DNA of 64,000 bases from positions 62,001 to 126,000 of the forward strand of contig NZ_WBVP01000010.1 in NCBI RefSeq assembly GCF_008933155.1, read 5' to 3'. The number at the start of each line of letters is the position of its first letter. Positions within the stretch are counted from its first letter, which is position 1. Origin of the DNA: Aliivibrio finisterrensis. Its GTDB lineage: Bacteria > Pseudomonadota > Gammaproteobacteria > Enterobacterales > Vibrionaceae. The position numbers were made by a program, and so were the translations under genes. Positions 47,240-57,070 of this stretch are shown here, in pieces. A model generated the notes under the pieces. It saw only the letters and a program-made list of their open reading frames with translations. It did not search any database and was not told the DNA's origin.

Positions 47240-48558
47240 GCGACTTGCGACTCCTTGATCTCTGCGCTCACGGCAGGATCCGATTCTAATAAGGTACATA
47301 GGGTTGAGGTTTTCTTATCTAACTCTTCCCATTCACTGCTCGGTTGAGAGCCAGGTACAATCCCTGCCCCTGCGAATAAATGCAATTTATTTCCCATGAC
47401 TAATGCGCTACGAATCGCGACACAAAACTCACTGCGTTGTTGGCTTAAAAAACCAACGGCACCACTGTACCAACCACGGGCAAACGGTTCGTTATCAATA
47501 ATGAAATCCAATGCGGACATGCGGGGCAAGCCAGCAATTGCTGCGGTTGGCTGTAAATTGTCCAATAATTGTGAATCACAACACTCAGCGTTGATCTCTG
47601 CAGAAATTGGACGCTTCAAGTGTTGAACTTTACGTAACTTCACTAGTTCTGAGCTTTCCGCTACCGTCATTGATAAGCTAAATTTAGATAAGCGATTGAT
47701 AATATCATCGACCACAAGACGGTTTTCATATTGATTTTTCTTATCCGCAATAAGCCAAGAGGCAAGCTGGTTATCCTCTTCTTCATCGTGACCACGACCA
47801 ATGGTTCCCGCTAAAGCCTCTGTTTTTAAGGCATAACCATTACGAACATATAAGCGCTCTGGTGTAGAGCCGATAAAGCAATGTTCGTTATCGAGCGCCA
47901 TCATAAAATGAAAGCTATGGCTGTTTGCTTTACGGCTTGCTTTTAAAAATTGAGCTGAAGATAAAGTTTGATCAAGTGTTAAAGTTGTTTTACGCGCAAG
48001 CACTACTTTCGCAAATTGTTTGTTTGAAATTGCCGTCAACGCTTTATTGACCATGTTAGTCCAATCGGATTTTTCTGGTGTATTAATTCGTTGTGTTACG
48101 CGACAATGCAATTCGGAAAGTGATGAAAAATGCTCCACCAGTTTATCCAACGTCGATAGCAAACGTGAATTATCGTCAGATAGATTAACCATTATCTGCC
48201 AAGATGAGGCTAAACGGCTGATTTCAACTTGTGGTAAAAAGAAAAAAGACGACATACAACGTCGATTACGCTCAGTACGCCCATCAAAAGAACGCCCCCC
48301 CCAGATACGCTGCTTTGGTGCTAATACTTTCTGCGCGGCGCTTGGGTCTATAAATGTCTTAACTTGCCCGATAACCGCGACTTCTTCTTGGCCATTACGA
48401 GACTGCCAATAAAATTTAGGGAATACGGATTGAGCTTCTAGCCAATCAATCAGTTGATCGCCAATCGACCAATCTAATTTAAGACAAATAGTATGACGTG
48501 ACGTTGCCTGCGTAATTTGATGACGAATCGATTCAATGGCATTTTGAAAAGTGGGCAA
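47236..48558 (-). CDS. menF: Menaquinone-specific isochorismate synthase
   Basis: Converts chorismate to isochorismate, the first committed step of menaquinone synthesis. The chorismate-binding domain covers about residues 165-430. Typical blocks are FAKVVLARKTTL, FIGSTPERLYVRNGYALKTEALAGTIGRG and LQPTAAIAGLPRMSALDFI, then RGWYSGAVGFLS and LHLFAGAGIVPGSQPSSEWEELDKK. Length is 440 residues. It is the first gene of the men cluster and is followed by menD through an ATGA overlap. Confidence 0.94.
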   Translation of the reverse strand: MPTFQNAIESIRHQITQATSRHTICLKLDWSIGDQLIDWLEAQSVFPKFYWQSRNGQEEVAVIGQVKTFIDPSAAQKVLAPKQRIWGGRSFDGRTERNRRCMSSFFFLPQVEISRLASSWQIMVNLSDDNSRLLSTLDKLVEHFSSLSELHCRVTQRINTPEKSDWTNMVNKALTAISNKQFAKVVLARKTTLTLDQTLSSAQFLKASRKANSHSFHFMMALDNEHCFIGSTPERLYVRNGYALKTEALAGTIGRGHDEEEDNQLASWLIADKKNQYENRLVVDDIINRLSKFSLSMTVAESSELVKLRKVQHLKRPISAEINAECCDSQLLDNLQPTAAIAGLPRMSALDFIIDNEPFARGWYSGAVGFLSQQRSEFCVAIRSALVMGNKLHLFAGAGIVPGSQPSSEWEELDKKTSTLCTLLESDPAVSAEIKESQVA

Positions 48559-48939
48559 ATTAACCTCTCTTGATCGTTTTCAGCCATCATGGCAACCGTA
48601 TTGCGCAAGCGGAATTGCTTGCTATTTCCTTGTATGAACTAGTGATTCTAGCAAAAGGTTTGAAAATAAAAAATAATTCACATCAATTGTATGTATAAAA
48701 AATAAAACTCTTATCAAATTTTTCTGATTTATGTAAATCTAAAACAATGTAAAATCCCCTTTATTGCCCACATATTAATCAACACACACAAAAGCCATAA
48801 GAAAAGAGAATACGTCCAATCCCAGTAGGAAATATTGCAGACACAAATTTGGCGTGATTATTTTCTAAAAATTGTTTCTCACTCCTATAGAAATAGTGTA
48901 ATTTGAACCTATAACGTATTTTTTTCATCAGGGTTCACC
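48559..48939. other. menF-alaA divergent intergenic region
   Basis: A 381-bp AT-rich stretch between divergent genes. A short palindrome, GCAAGC-N6-GCTTGC, lies near 48607-48624, close to menF. No ORF or RNA gene is recognised. It should hold both promoters. Confidence 0.45.
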
Positions 48940-50154
48940 ATGCAAAATATTGGAATGTCATCAAAACTTAGCAGTGTATGCTACGACATCCGCGGTCCAG
49001 TTCTTAAACATGCTAAAAGAATGGAAGAGGAAGGCCACAAGATTCTTAAATTAAACATTGGGAATCCCGCCCCATTTGGTTTTGACGCCCCTGATGAAAT
49101 CCTAGTTGATGTGATTAAAAACCTACCAACGTCGCAAGGTTACTGTGACTCAAAGGGTATCTACTCTGCTCGTAAAGCGGTGGTTCAACATTATCAACGT
49201 CGTGGTTTATTAGATTTAGATGTAGAAGATGTTTACATTGGTAATGGCGCATCTGAGCTAATCGTAATGGCAATGCAAGCGCTATTAAATAATGGCGATG
49301 AAATGCTAGTTCCTGCTCCTGATTACCCATTATGGACGGCTGCAGTGTCACTTTCAGGTGGTAAACCTGTGCATTACATCTGTGATGAAGGGGCAGATTG
49401 GTACCCAGATCTAGACGACATTAAAAAGAAAATCACACCAAACACAAAAGGCATCGTGTTAATTAACCCGAATAACCCAACCGGTGCGGTATACAGTCGT
49501 GATTTCTTATTACAAGTTGTCGAAATTGCACGTCAAAACAACCTAATCATCTTTGCTGATGAAATTTATGACAAAGTACTTTATGACGGTGCGGTTCATA
49601 CTACATTGGCAACATTAGCGCCTGATATTTTAACGGTAACATTCAACGGCCTATCTAAAGCGTATCGTGTATGTGGTTTCCGTGGTGGTTGGATGTTCTT
49701 AAACGGTCCAAAAGATCACGCTCAAGGTTATATCGCAGGCCTAGATATGCTTGCTTCGATGCGTTTATGTGCAAACGTACCTATGCAACATGCAATTCAA
49801 ACGGCACTAGGTGGTTACCAAAGCATTAATGAACTTCTGCTTCCGGGTGGCCGTTTATTAGAGCAACGTGATAAAGCGTATGATTTGATCACTCAGATCC
49901 CAGGTGTAAGCTGCGTGAAACCAAAAGGCGCGATGTACCTGTTCCCTAAACTTGATCCTAAGATGTACAAGATTAAAGATGATCAGAAGTTTGTGCTGGA
50001 TTTCTTAATCAAAGAGAAGGTTCTACTTGTTCAAGGCACAGGCTTTAACTGGCCAACGCCTGATCACTTCCGTATCGTGACATTACCACGAGTTGATGAT
50101 CTAGAAACCGCGATTGGTCGCCTAGAGCGCTTCTTGCATACTTACAAACAATAG
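48940..50154 (+). CDS. alaA: Glutamate-pyruvate aminotransferase AlaA
   Basis: PLP-dependent class I/II aminotransferase that makes alanine from pyruvate and glutamate. The PLP lysine is in VTFNGLSKAYRVCGFRGGWM. Other family blocks are KLNIGNPAPFGFDAPDEI, VLINPNNPTGAVYSRDFL and FADEIYDKVLYDG. Length is 404 residues, the size of E. coli AlaA (YfbQ). It is a single gene with its own terminator. Confidence 0.94.
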   Translation: MQNIGMSSKLSSVCYDIRGPVLKHAKRMEEEGHKILKLNIGNPAPFGFDAPDEILVDVIKNLPTSQGYCDSKGIYSARKAVVQHYQRRGLLDLDVEDVYIGNGASELIVMAMQALLNNGDEMLVPAPDYPLWTAAVSLSGGKPVHYICDEGADWYPDLDDIKKKITPNTKGIVLINPNNPTGAVYSRDFLLQVVEIARQNNLIIFADEIYDKVLYDGAVHTTLATLAPDILTVTFNGLSKAYRVCGFRGGWMFLNGPKDHAQGYIAGLDMLASMRLCANVPMQHAIQTALGGYQSINELLLPGGRLLEQRDKAYDLITQIPGVSCVKPKGAMYLFPKLDPKMYKIKDDQKFVLDFLIKEKVLLVQGTGFNWPTPDHFRIVTLPRVDDLETAIGRLERFLHTYKQ

Positions 50155-50175
50155 TCTTTCTGGTTATAAAAATTC

Positions 50176-50207
50176 AAAAGCCTGCTCACTTCACTTGTAG
50201 GCTTTTT
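50176..50207 (+). terminator. alaA terminator
   Basis: Stem AAAAGCCTGC (50176-50185) / GTAGGCTTTT (50197-50206) includes a G-T pair and is followed by T. Confidence 0.7.
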
Positions 50208-50234
50208 ACTATTCGTAGCACTAAATTTTAATGA

Positions 50235-50768
50235 CTAACGCTCACGCACAAAATGGTTCTGATCAATCGCACCAAGGAAGGTTTCGCTCTTCACAAACTT
50301 AAAGTTTAGCGGCTGCTCTAAATCACCAAATAATGGTGAACCTCCACCTAAAAGTACAGGAATAGTGGTAATAATAAGCTCATCAATCAAATCTTCTTTT
50401 AAGAAATTTTGGATCGTCACACCACCATCGATATACAGATCTTTAAAACCTTTCGCATGAATATCGTTAAGAACTTCTTTTAACTCACCCTTAACTAAAA
50501 AGACTTTATCTTCATACCCTTCAGGTACTGATGTCATGGTATTACTCAGAACAAAAACGGGTTTGGAATACGGCCAATCAACACCAAAACTTAATACCAT
50601 ATCAAGCGTGTTACGCCCCATGACCATCGCATCAATACGATCAAAATGTTCAACAAACCCCATCGAATCTTGTTCTGGGTTTGGAATGGCATGTAACCAA
50701 TCAAGGCCTCCATTTTTATCAGCAATATAACCATCTAAACTTGTTGCTATAAATACACTGTTTGACAT
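50235..50768 (-). CDS. Dihydrofolate-reductase-like / RibD C-terminal domain protein
   Basis: A 177-residue stand-alone RibD-C-type reductase domain. It begins MSNSVFIATSLDGYIADKNGGLDWL and contains MVMGRNTLDMVLSFG, LYIDGGVTIQNFLKEDLIDELIIT and PVLLGGGSPLFGDLE, all typical of this NADPH-binding fold. Such proteins are often called DHFR-like, but their substrates are mostly unknown. It lies next to, and in the same direction as, the AraC-type regulator, 48 bp downstream of it. Confidence 0.86.
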   Translation of the reverse strand: MSNSVFIATSLDGYIADKNGGLDWLHAIPNPEQDSMGFVEHFDRIDAMVMGRNTLDMVLSFGVDWPYSKPVFVLSNTMTSVPEGYEDKVFLVKGELKEVLNDIHAKGFKDLYIDGGVTIQNFLKEDLIDELIITTIPVLLGGGSPLFGDLEQPLNFKFVKSETFLGAIDQNHFVRER

Positions 50769-50816
50769 TAAAAGCTCCGATATATCTAAATTTACTCTAT
50801 TCTTTGGTAAAAATTA

Positions 50817-51701
50817 TTACGCAATACTGCCCTTAGGCGTCATATTAAAATGACGCTTAAACTCGCGACTAAATTGTGAAGTACTGGTATATCCAACTAA
50901 ATGCGCGGCATCAGTTACTCGTCGCCCTTCTAGTTGAATTAATTCTTTGGCTTTATTCAAGCGTACTTTTTTTAAATACTGCAATGGGGATTCAAATGTT
51001 ACTTTACGAAAAGCAGAATGAAAGGCAGAAACACTCATGTTCGCCTCTTCCGCTAAATGTTTCACGGTTAATCCATCCGCATAAGATTGATGCATCTTAT
51101 TCATCGCTTTAGCAACTCGTGCATATTGGCTGTCATGATGAGCCAAATTAAATAAAACGTGCCCTTCAGGACCTGTAAGTGCTCGATACACAATTTCTGC
51201 AAGTAATGACTCGCCTAGCATTCTTGTATCTAATTCAGAATGCAATGCAATCATTAATCGTTTACAGCTTTCAAGCATCTCGTCTGCCATTTTAACTGAC
51301 GTTAAACCAAAACCATCTTGTTGCGACTGTCTACTTGGCTGAAAATCAGCCTCTTCTAATTCATTAACTAAGCGATGAAGCAACGACGAATCAACATCAA
51401 TACTGAGCCCTAATAGCGGCTCTCCATTTTCAGGAAATGCTTCACACTCTAATGGCATAGGTACACCAACAACCAGATAATCATCAGGTCCATAACTGAC
51501 AGGCTGATTGCCAATATGTATGTGTTTATGGCCTTTTCCCATCACTATGATGCCTGATTGATAAACAAAAGGCTGACGCTGGTTACCTTTACTGCTGCGA
51601 TAAAACCATACACCAGGAATAGCCGTCTCTCTAATCCCTTCAAGATCATTAAAACCATAATGATCAGCATAGCTTTGCATTAATTCACCAAGAGAGCTCA
51701 T
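50817..51701 (-). CDS. AraC-family regulator, YqhC-like
   Basis: A 294-residue transcription factor. The N-terminal AraC_N cupin-like part (about 20-170) contains PFVYQSGIIVMGKGHKHIHIG and YLVVGVPMPLECEA. The C-terminal double helix-turn-helix (about 195-290) has LAEEANMSVSAFHSAFRKV and ESPLQYLKKVRLNKA, then GYTSTSQFSREFKRHF. It is divergent from a YqhD-like alcohol dehydrogenase. In E. coli the AraC-type YqhC activates yqhD in response to aldehydes, so the same role is likely here. Confidence 0.86.
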   Translation of the reverse strand: MSSLGELMQSYADHYGFNDLEGIRETAIPGVWFYRSSKGNQRQPFVYQSGIIVMGKGHKHIHIGNQPVSYGPDDYLVVGVPMPLECEAFPENGEPLLGLSIDVDSSLLHRLVNELEEADFQPSRQSQQDGFGLTSVKMADEMLESCKRLMIALHSELDTRMLGESLLAEIVYRALTGPEGHVLFNLAHHDSQYARVAKAMNKMHQSYADGLTVKHLAEEANMSVSAFHSAFRKVTFESPLQYLKKVRLNKAKELIQLEGRRVTDAAHLVGYTSTSQFSREFKRHFNMTPKGSIA

Positions 51702-51893
51702 CCTATTTCCTTTATCTAATCAAGACCACATCTATAACTTTCTTTTTTGAAAATACATGTAATTGTAGAAATAGGCAATAAAAAAGCAGAAATCCACCTT
51801 TCTAATGTCACAATTGAATACTAATATGCACTTATTGAAATGATAAGTTCTAGAAAATAGAACATCACCTTTTGGAAAAAATGAGGTACAGCA

Positions 51894-53042
51894 ATGAAAT
51901 TCTCTTACGTTAACCCGACACAAATTCATTTTGGCCAAGGTCAAATCGCGGCAATTGCTACATCAATCCCACAAGACCAAAAAGTATTAGTCATTTATGG
52001 CGGTGGTTCAATTAAAACAAATGGGGTTTATGACCAAGTTGTTACAGCACTGGCTAACCATTCTTGGATCGAGTTTTCAGGCGTTGAGCCAAACCCAACA
52101 GTTGAGACACTAGACAAAGCGGTTGCTATCGTTAAAGCAGAAAACGTAGATTATATTCTTGCTGTTGGTGGCGGATCTGTTATTGATGGTTCTAAGTACG
52201 TTGCTGCTGCAGCGAAATATGACGGTAATGGTTGGGATATCCTAATTGGTCAGCATACCGTGACAGAAGCTGTGCCACTGGGCGCAATTTTAACGCTACC
52301 GGCAACAGGCTCTGAATCTAATTCTGGTGCAGTAATCACTCAAAAATCGACACAAACTAAACTGCCTTTCATGGCGGCAGCAGTACAACCTAAATTTGCG
52401 GTTCTTGATCCTGATTCAATGAAAACATTACCTGAGCGCCAACTGATTAATGGTCTAGTCGATGCTTGGGTTCATACCTGTGAGCAATACTTAACAATGC
52501 CAACAGGTGCAATGGTTCAAGATGGCTACGCAGAAACGCTGTTACGTAATTTACTAACGCTTGGCGCTCAATACGACAACCGTGACAGCAATGAATGGCG
52601 CTCAAACCTAATGTGGACAGCAAACCAAGCTTTAAACGGCCTTATTGGTACTGGTGTTCCTCATGATTGGGCTACGCACATGATTGGTCACGAACTGACT
52701 GCGCTTTATCATGTTGATCACGCTCGTTCTTTATCTATCATTCAGCCATCTTTACTTCGTAACCAAATCGAAGCAAAACGCGCTAAACTAGAGCAAATGG
52801 GTAAAAACGTATTTGGTTTAGAGATGTCAGATGATTTAGCAGAGCGCACTATTGTTGAAATCGAAACCTTCTACCATAGCTTAAACTCGCCAACAGAGTT
52901 AACGGAACATGGCGATGATAAAGCAACAGCGATTGATGCCATCATCAAGCAACTTGAAGCTCACGGAATGGTTGCATTAGGTGAACATCAAGCGATTACC
53001 CTTGAAGTGTCACGTGAGATTCTAGAAGACGCTGTGAAGTAA
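51894..53042 (+). CDS. yqhD: Iron-type alcohol/aldehyde dehydrogenase, YqhD-like
   Basis: NADPH-dependent aldehyde reductase of the iron-containing alcohol dehydrogenase family. The start MKFSYVNPTQIHFGQGQIA and the block VLVIYGGGSIKTNGVYDQV match YqhD closely. The cofactor region is ILAVGGGSVIDGSKYVAAAAKYDG. Metal ligands are expected at the Asp in NGLVDAWVHTCEQ and the His residues in HDWATHMIGHELTALYHVDHARSL. Length is 382 residues. ATGAGG lies upstream. It probably detoxifies short-chain aldehydes. Divergent from the YqhC-like regulator. Confidence 0.9.
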   Translation: MKFSYVNPTQIHFGQGQIAAIATSIPQDQKVLVIYGGGSIKTNGVYDQVVTALANHSWIEFSGVEPNPTVETLDKAVAIVKAENVDYILAVGGGSVIDGSKYVAAAAKYDGNGWDILIGQHTVTEAVPLGAILTLPATGSESNSGAVITQKSTQTKLPFMAAAVQPKFAVLDPDSMKTLPERQLINGLVDAWVHTCEQYLTMPTGAMVQDGYAETLLRNLLTLGAQYDNRDSNEWRSNLMWTANQALNGLIGTGVPHDWATHMIGHELTALYHVDHARSLSIIQPSLLRNQIEAKRAKLEQMGKNVFGLEMSDDLAERTIVEIETFYHSLNSPTELTEHGDDKATAIDAIIKQLEAHGMVALGEHQAITLEVSREILEDAVK

Positions 53043-53074
53043 TATCGCATCTCCATCGTTCTAGATACAAAATA

Positions 53075-53114
53075 AAAAGCCGATTTAGCACACTGTAATG
53101 CTAAATCGGCTTTT
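53075..53114. terminator. Bidirectional terminator after yqhD
   Basis: A 16-bp perfect stem, AAAAGCCGATTTAGCA / TGCTAAATCGGCTTTT, has an 8-nt loop between convergent genes. Confidence 0.88.
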
Positions 53115-53146
53115 CTTATTCTTAATAAATTAAAATAATGAATAGA

Positions 53147-54040
53147 TCACTTAATCACAGGCTTCTTTTTACGCTCCCATTGAGTAATGAAAGCAACAGA
53201 AGCTATGATTATTGCCGCACCTAACCATAAGCGTCCTGGAGGTGCCCAACCAAATACTACCCACCCAGCTAACACATTTAATGGCAATTTAGCGTGATCA
53301 AACGGCTGCACAAACGACGCATCAGCAACAGCATAGGCTTTTACGATAGCCCATTGCGCCAATGCCGTCATTACACCAGCGCCAAATAGCAATAGCCACA
53401 CATTCATACCGCTTGGTGTTTGCCAATCGGGTAACGCCAATAAGATATTAAATGGGGTAATAAGAACCAAAAGATACACTACCATAGTCGATGGTGAATC
53501 GTTTGACGACATCTTCTTAACCATTAACGAATAACAAGCCCAGAAGAAAGCAGCGCCAACAGGTAATAGTGTTGCCCATGTAAAGCTATCTGCCCATGGC
53601 TCAAGAATAATCATCGCCCCAACAAAACCAGCTAATGTTGCACACCAACGAGCCGCACCGACTTTCTCTTTTAAGAATAAGCCAGAGCCAATAGTCGCAA
53701 ATAAAGGAGAGGTCATTAAAAGGGCGATGCCTTGCCAAATCGGAACTGGGTAAGCTAATGCCCACAACCACAGTTGAATACCAATTACCGACAAGAATAC
53801 ACGCAGCGCATGCATACCAAAATGCTCAGTACGAAGTGAATTACGCAGCCCTAATGTGCGTAAATACGGCAAAATAACAACAAGTGCTATCGCGTATTGA
53901 ACCAGTGCTACCATGGTTGATGGTAAGCCAAAGTTCATACTGACGTATTGAGCAATACTGTTAACTATCGCAAAGGCAAGGCCTGCAGTTAACATCCAAG
54001 AGGCACCTTGGACAGGTTGATGCTGAGACATAAAGGTCAT
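53147..54040 (-). CDS. EamA/DMT-family transporter
   Basis: A 297-residue drug/metabolite-type inner-membrane transporter with ten hydrophobic helices in two EamA repeats. Examples are ASWMLTAGLAFAIVNSIAQY, LWLWALAYPVPIWQGIALLMTSPLFATIGSGLFLKEKV and VGAAFFWACYSLMVKKMS. A basic tail (WERKKKPVIK) marks the cytoplasmic C-terminus. The substrate is unknown. A second ATG three codons later is also possible. It converges on yqhD. Confidence 0.85.
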   Translation of the reverse strand: MTFMSQHQPVQGASWMLTAGLAFAIVNSIAQYVSMNFGLPSTMVALVQYAIALVVILPYLRTLGLRNSLRTEHFGMHALRVFLSVIGIQLWLWALAYPVPIWQGIALLMTSPLFATIGSGLFLKEKVGAARWCATLAGFVGAMIILEPWADSFTWATLLPVGAAFFWACYSLMVKKMSSNDSPSTMVVYLLVLITPFNILLALPDWQTPSGMNVWLLLFGAGVMTALAQWAIVKAYAVADASFVQPFDHAKLPLNVLAGWVVFGWAPPGRLWLGAAIIIASVAFITQWERKKKPVIK

Positions 54041-54132
54041 TATTCACATTGAAAAAAGGGAAACAAATCATACGACTGTTCCCCTCATTTGCCAACCGTT
54101 AACCCCTAACAAACCCCTATAAACTGGGCTTA

Positions 54133-55530
54133 TTAGCTCATAAATTTACGACTTAAGATTTTTAGCATCCATTTTTTGTGTTTTAACAGCAACCTTGCTC
54201 TTGGTAACCAATTTGGTGTATTCAATATGGTTTTAGCGTGAGAGAAGGTTTGAAAGCCTTCAATGCCATGGTAACTCCCTACGCCTGAATCACCAATGCC
54301 TCCAAAAGGAGCATCATCAGCAGCCACATGCATCATAGTGTCATTAACGGCTAAGCCACCACTGTGTGTTTTCTGACTAATGTCTTTAACCAGCTGTTTA
54401 TCTAATGACATCACATATAATGCTAATGGGCGGGGACGCGCCTGAATATAATTCAAGGGTTCTTCGATTTTGTCATAACCAATAATTGGCAATATCGGCC
54501 CAAAAATCTCTTCTTTCATCACTTGCATGTCGTCTGTTACGTTAGTCAGTAAACGAGGTAAGAATGAACGCCCGTCTATTTTCTCAACATCACCAATCGC
54601 CGTAATTATGGCTCCCTTCTTTTGGGCATCATCAAGATAGTTATTTAAACGATTATATTGAGCTTGGTTAATGATATGGCTGTATTCTCGTCGTCCCTTT
54701 TTCTCAGGAAAAGCTTGTAAAAATCGACGAGAATAAAGCGAGATAAAGTCATCCACTTTATTTTTAGGAACAAAGACATAATCAGGCGCAACGCAAATTT
54801 GGCCTGCATTCATAGATTTGCCAAGCATAATCGCATCTACCGCTGACGTTAAATCGGCATCTTCTGCGATGATCACTGGTGATTTCCCACCTAGCTCAAG
54901 AGTCACTGGTGTCAGATTTTTAGCCGCAGCACTGGCGACTAGCTTACCGACTTGAGTTGAGCCTGTGAATAATAGATGGTTAAAAGGCAATTGTGAGAAC
55001 TCTGCCGCGACATCCCCCTCTCCTTCAATAATACAAACGTGCTGAGAAAGCTCAGCGAACACACGGCGAAGCACTTGATTTGTTTGAGGCGTGTATTCAC
55101 TTAACTTGACCATGACACGGTTGCCCGCAGCAATTGCAGTTACAATAGGCGCTATACTTAAATAGATAGGAAAATTCCAAGGGACAATAACACCAACAAC
55201 GCCAAGCGGCTGATAACACACTGACACCTTTGAAGGAGAGAGCAATAGTCCTGCATGGCGTTTTTTAACGTTAAGCCATTTAGGCAAACGCTTAAGCGTA
55301 TAATTGATGTGTTGAATGGAAGGCATCAAATCACAAATACTGGAATCAAAATGACTTCTAAACCCATAATCTTGTTCAAGTGCTGAGACTAAAGCCCATT
55401 TTTCAGTTAAAAGCGCCGCTTTTAATTTGATAAGTAGTGATAGCCGATCTTCTTTTTCAGGGTAAGGAGACGCTTGATATGCCTGTTGAAGCTGCTCAAA
55501 TTCATACGATAAATTAACGACACTGTTCAT
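54133..55530 (-). CDS. Aldehyde dehydrogenase, coniferyl-aldehyde-dehydrogenase-like
   Basis: A 465-residue NAD(P)-dependent aldehyde dehydrogenase of the CalB/ALDH3 type. The cofactor region GVVGVIVPWNFPIYLSIAP and the glycine motif FTGSTQVGKLVA are clear. The general base Glu lies in VTLELGGKSPVIIAEDADL. The catalytic Cys lies in SMNAGQICVAPDYVFV. The C-terminus has a hydrophobic-basic segment (RLLLKHKKWMLKILSRKF), as in membrane-attached ALDH3 enzymes. It may act on aldehydes of the fatty or aromatic kind. Divergent from the HD-domain gene. Confidence 0.88.
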   Translation of the reverse strand: MNSVVNLSYEFEQLQQAYQASPYPEKEDRLSLLIKLKAALLTEKWALVSALEQDYGFRSHFDSSICDLMPSIQHINYTLKRLPKWLNVKKRHAGLLLSPSKVSVCYQPLGVVGVIVPWNFPIYLSIAPIVTAIAAGNRVMVKLSEYTPQTNQVLRRVFAELSQHVCIIEGEGDVAAEFSQLPFNHLLFTGSTQVGKLVASAAAKNLTPVTLELGGKSPVIIAEDADLTSAVDAIMLGKSMNAGQICVAPDYVFVPKNKVDDFISLYSRRFLQAFPEKKGRREYSHIINQAQYNRLNNYLDDAQKKGAIITAIGDVEKIDGRSFLPRLLTNVTDDMQVMKEEIFGPILPIIGYDKIEEPLNYIQARPRPLALYVMSLDKQLVKDISQKTHSGGLAVNDTMMHVAADDAPFGGIGDSGVGSYHGIEGFQTFSHAKTILNTPNWLPRARLLLKHKKWMLKILSRKFMS

Positions 55531-55700
55531 GGTCTAAGTCCATTTATTGGCCAAAAAATCATTATAGCAATGCCATTTAATTCGCGAAATCATTCTACTT
55601 TAGGCCTGTGCTCTTCTTCTCTTTTTTAAATAACTCATTGATCTTTTTGTAACAAGGCTGTAATGATATAGAGATAGTAATAACTGTGAGAACAATAATA

Positions 55701-57047
55701 ATGAATAAACCAACCAATATTACTCTGTCCCCACAATGGGAAGATCGCATAAGTAACGAACAAAAGTTACGTCGTAATGATCAGCGCAGCGTTTTTCAAC
55801 GAGATCGTGCTCGTATTCTCCATTCTGCTGCTTTTCGTCGCCTTCAAGCAAAAACTCAAGTTCACGGTCCAGGCAGTGCCAATGATTTTTATCGCACGCG
55901 CTTAACACATTCTTTAGAGGTTTCACAAATTGGCACTGGTGTAGTTGCACAACTTAAATTAAGGCAGCCCGAGTTTCGTAACCTATTAACCTCTACCAGT
56001 TTAATGGAAAGTATCTGTTTAGCTCATGATATAGGCCACCCTCCTTTTGGTCATGGTGGTGAGATTGCGCTTAATTATATGATGCGTGATCATGGCGGGT
56101 TTGAAGGCAATGGGCAGACGTTACGAATTTTAAGTAAACTAGAGCCTTATACTGAACATTTCGGTATGAACTTAGCAAGAAGAACTCTACTTGGTGTTCT
56201 AAAATACCCTGCATTTTTAGACCAAGTTCACTCTAGCTTTCACCCTGAACCGGTCACTAACTTACGTCACTTAAAATCCATTGAATGGCATCCACCGAAA
56301 GGAATTTACCGTGATGATGAACAGATCCTAAATTGGGTTTTGACCCCACTATCTGATCACGATAAAGCCCTGCTATCTACACTTCGGTTCCAAAAAGAAG
56401 GCGATAATAGCCATAGAAAAACACGCTTTAAATCCATTGATTGCTCAATCATGGAACTGGCTGATGATATTGCTTATGGTGTTCATGACTTAGAAGATGC
56501 AATAGTGATGGGGATTGTCACTCGTAACCAATGGCAAGAATCTGTAGCAAGTAAGCTTGCCGAGTGTGGTGATGAATGGTTTGAAGCTAATATTGAAACC
56601 ATCAGTGACAAGCTGTTTTCAGGTCTTCAATATCAACGTAAAGATGGGATTGGTAGTATTGTAAATGCATTATTAACCTCTATTAGTATTAAAAAAACGA
56701 CGTTCGAGGAAGAGCCTGAGTTCGATTCAGAATTACTGCGTTGGAATGCATATTTAAGCCCGTCCATGACTTATGCCTTAGAAGTGCTTAAAAAGTTTGT
56801 AGGTAAATACGTAATTCACCACTCTGAAATGCAACGGATTGAGTACAAAGGTCAGCAAATTGTGATGGAAATATTTGATGCGTTAAATTCTGATCCTGAA
56901 CGTTTATTGCCTGAAAATGATAAACGAGAATGGCAAGAAGCAATGATGTCAGGTGGTAATGCGCATCGAGTGATTGCTGACTATATTGCCGGCATGACCG
57001 ATGGTTATGCTCAGCGTTTATATAATCAGCTTTTTGTTCCTATCTGA
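55701..57047 (+). CDS. dGTPase-like HD-domain triphosphohydrolase
   Basis: HD-superfamily deoxynucleoside triphosphatase. The N-terminal [42 protein letters not shown] and the HD site [22 protein letters not shown] carry the metal ligands. A later Asp lies in [19 protein letters not shown]. It matches the dGTPase-like group that in vibrios is annotated as anti-phage or dGTP triphosphohydrolase-like. An anti-phage role is known only for related proteins. The ATG at 55701 (448 residues) is preferred to a GTG at 55686. It may also control dNTP pools. Confidence 0.9.
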   Translation: MNKPTNITLSPQWEDRISNEQKLRRNDQRSVFQRDRARILHSAAFRRLQAKTQVHGPGSANDFYRTRLTHSLEVSQIGTGVVAQLKLRQPEFRNLLTSTSLMESICLAHDIGHPPFGHGGEIALNYMMRDHGGFEGNGQTLRILSKLEPYTEHFGMNLARRTLLGVLKYPAFLDQVHSSFHPEPVTNLRHLKSIEWHPPKGIYRDDEQILNWVLTPLSDHDKALLSTLRFQKEGDNSHRKTRFKSIDCSIMELADDIAYGVHDLEDAIVMGIVTRNQWQESVASKLAECGDEWFEANIETISDKLFSGLQYQRKDGIGSIVNALLTSISIKKTTFEEEPEFDSELLRWNAYLSPSMTYALEVLKKFVGKYVIHHSEMQRIEYKGQQIVMEIFDALNSDPERLLPENDKREWQEAMMSGGNAHRVIADYIAGMTDGYAQRLYNQLFVPI

Positions 57048-57070
57048 TCGAATACCGAACAATAAAAGAA

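Noticed and set aside
48020-48412. 130-codon plus-strand ORF inside menF.
   Set aside because: Antisense shadow of the menF coding sequence; composition (Arg, Ser and Cys rich) is not protein-like.
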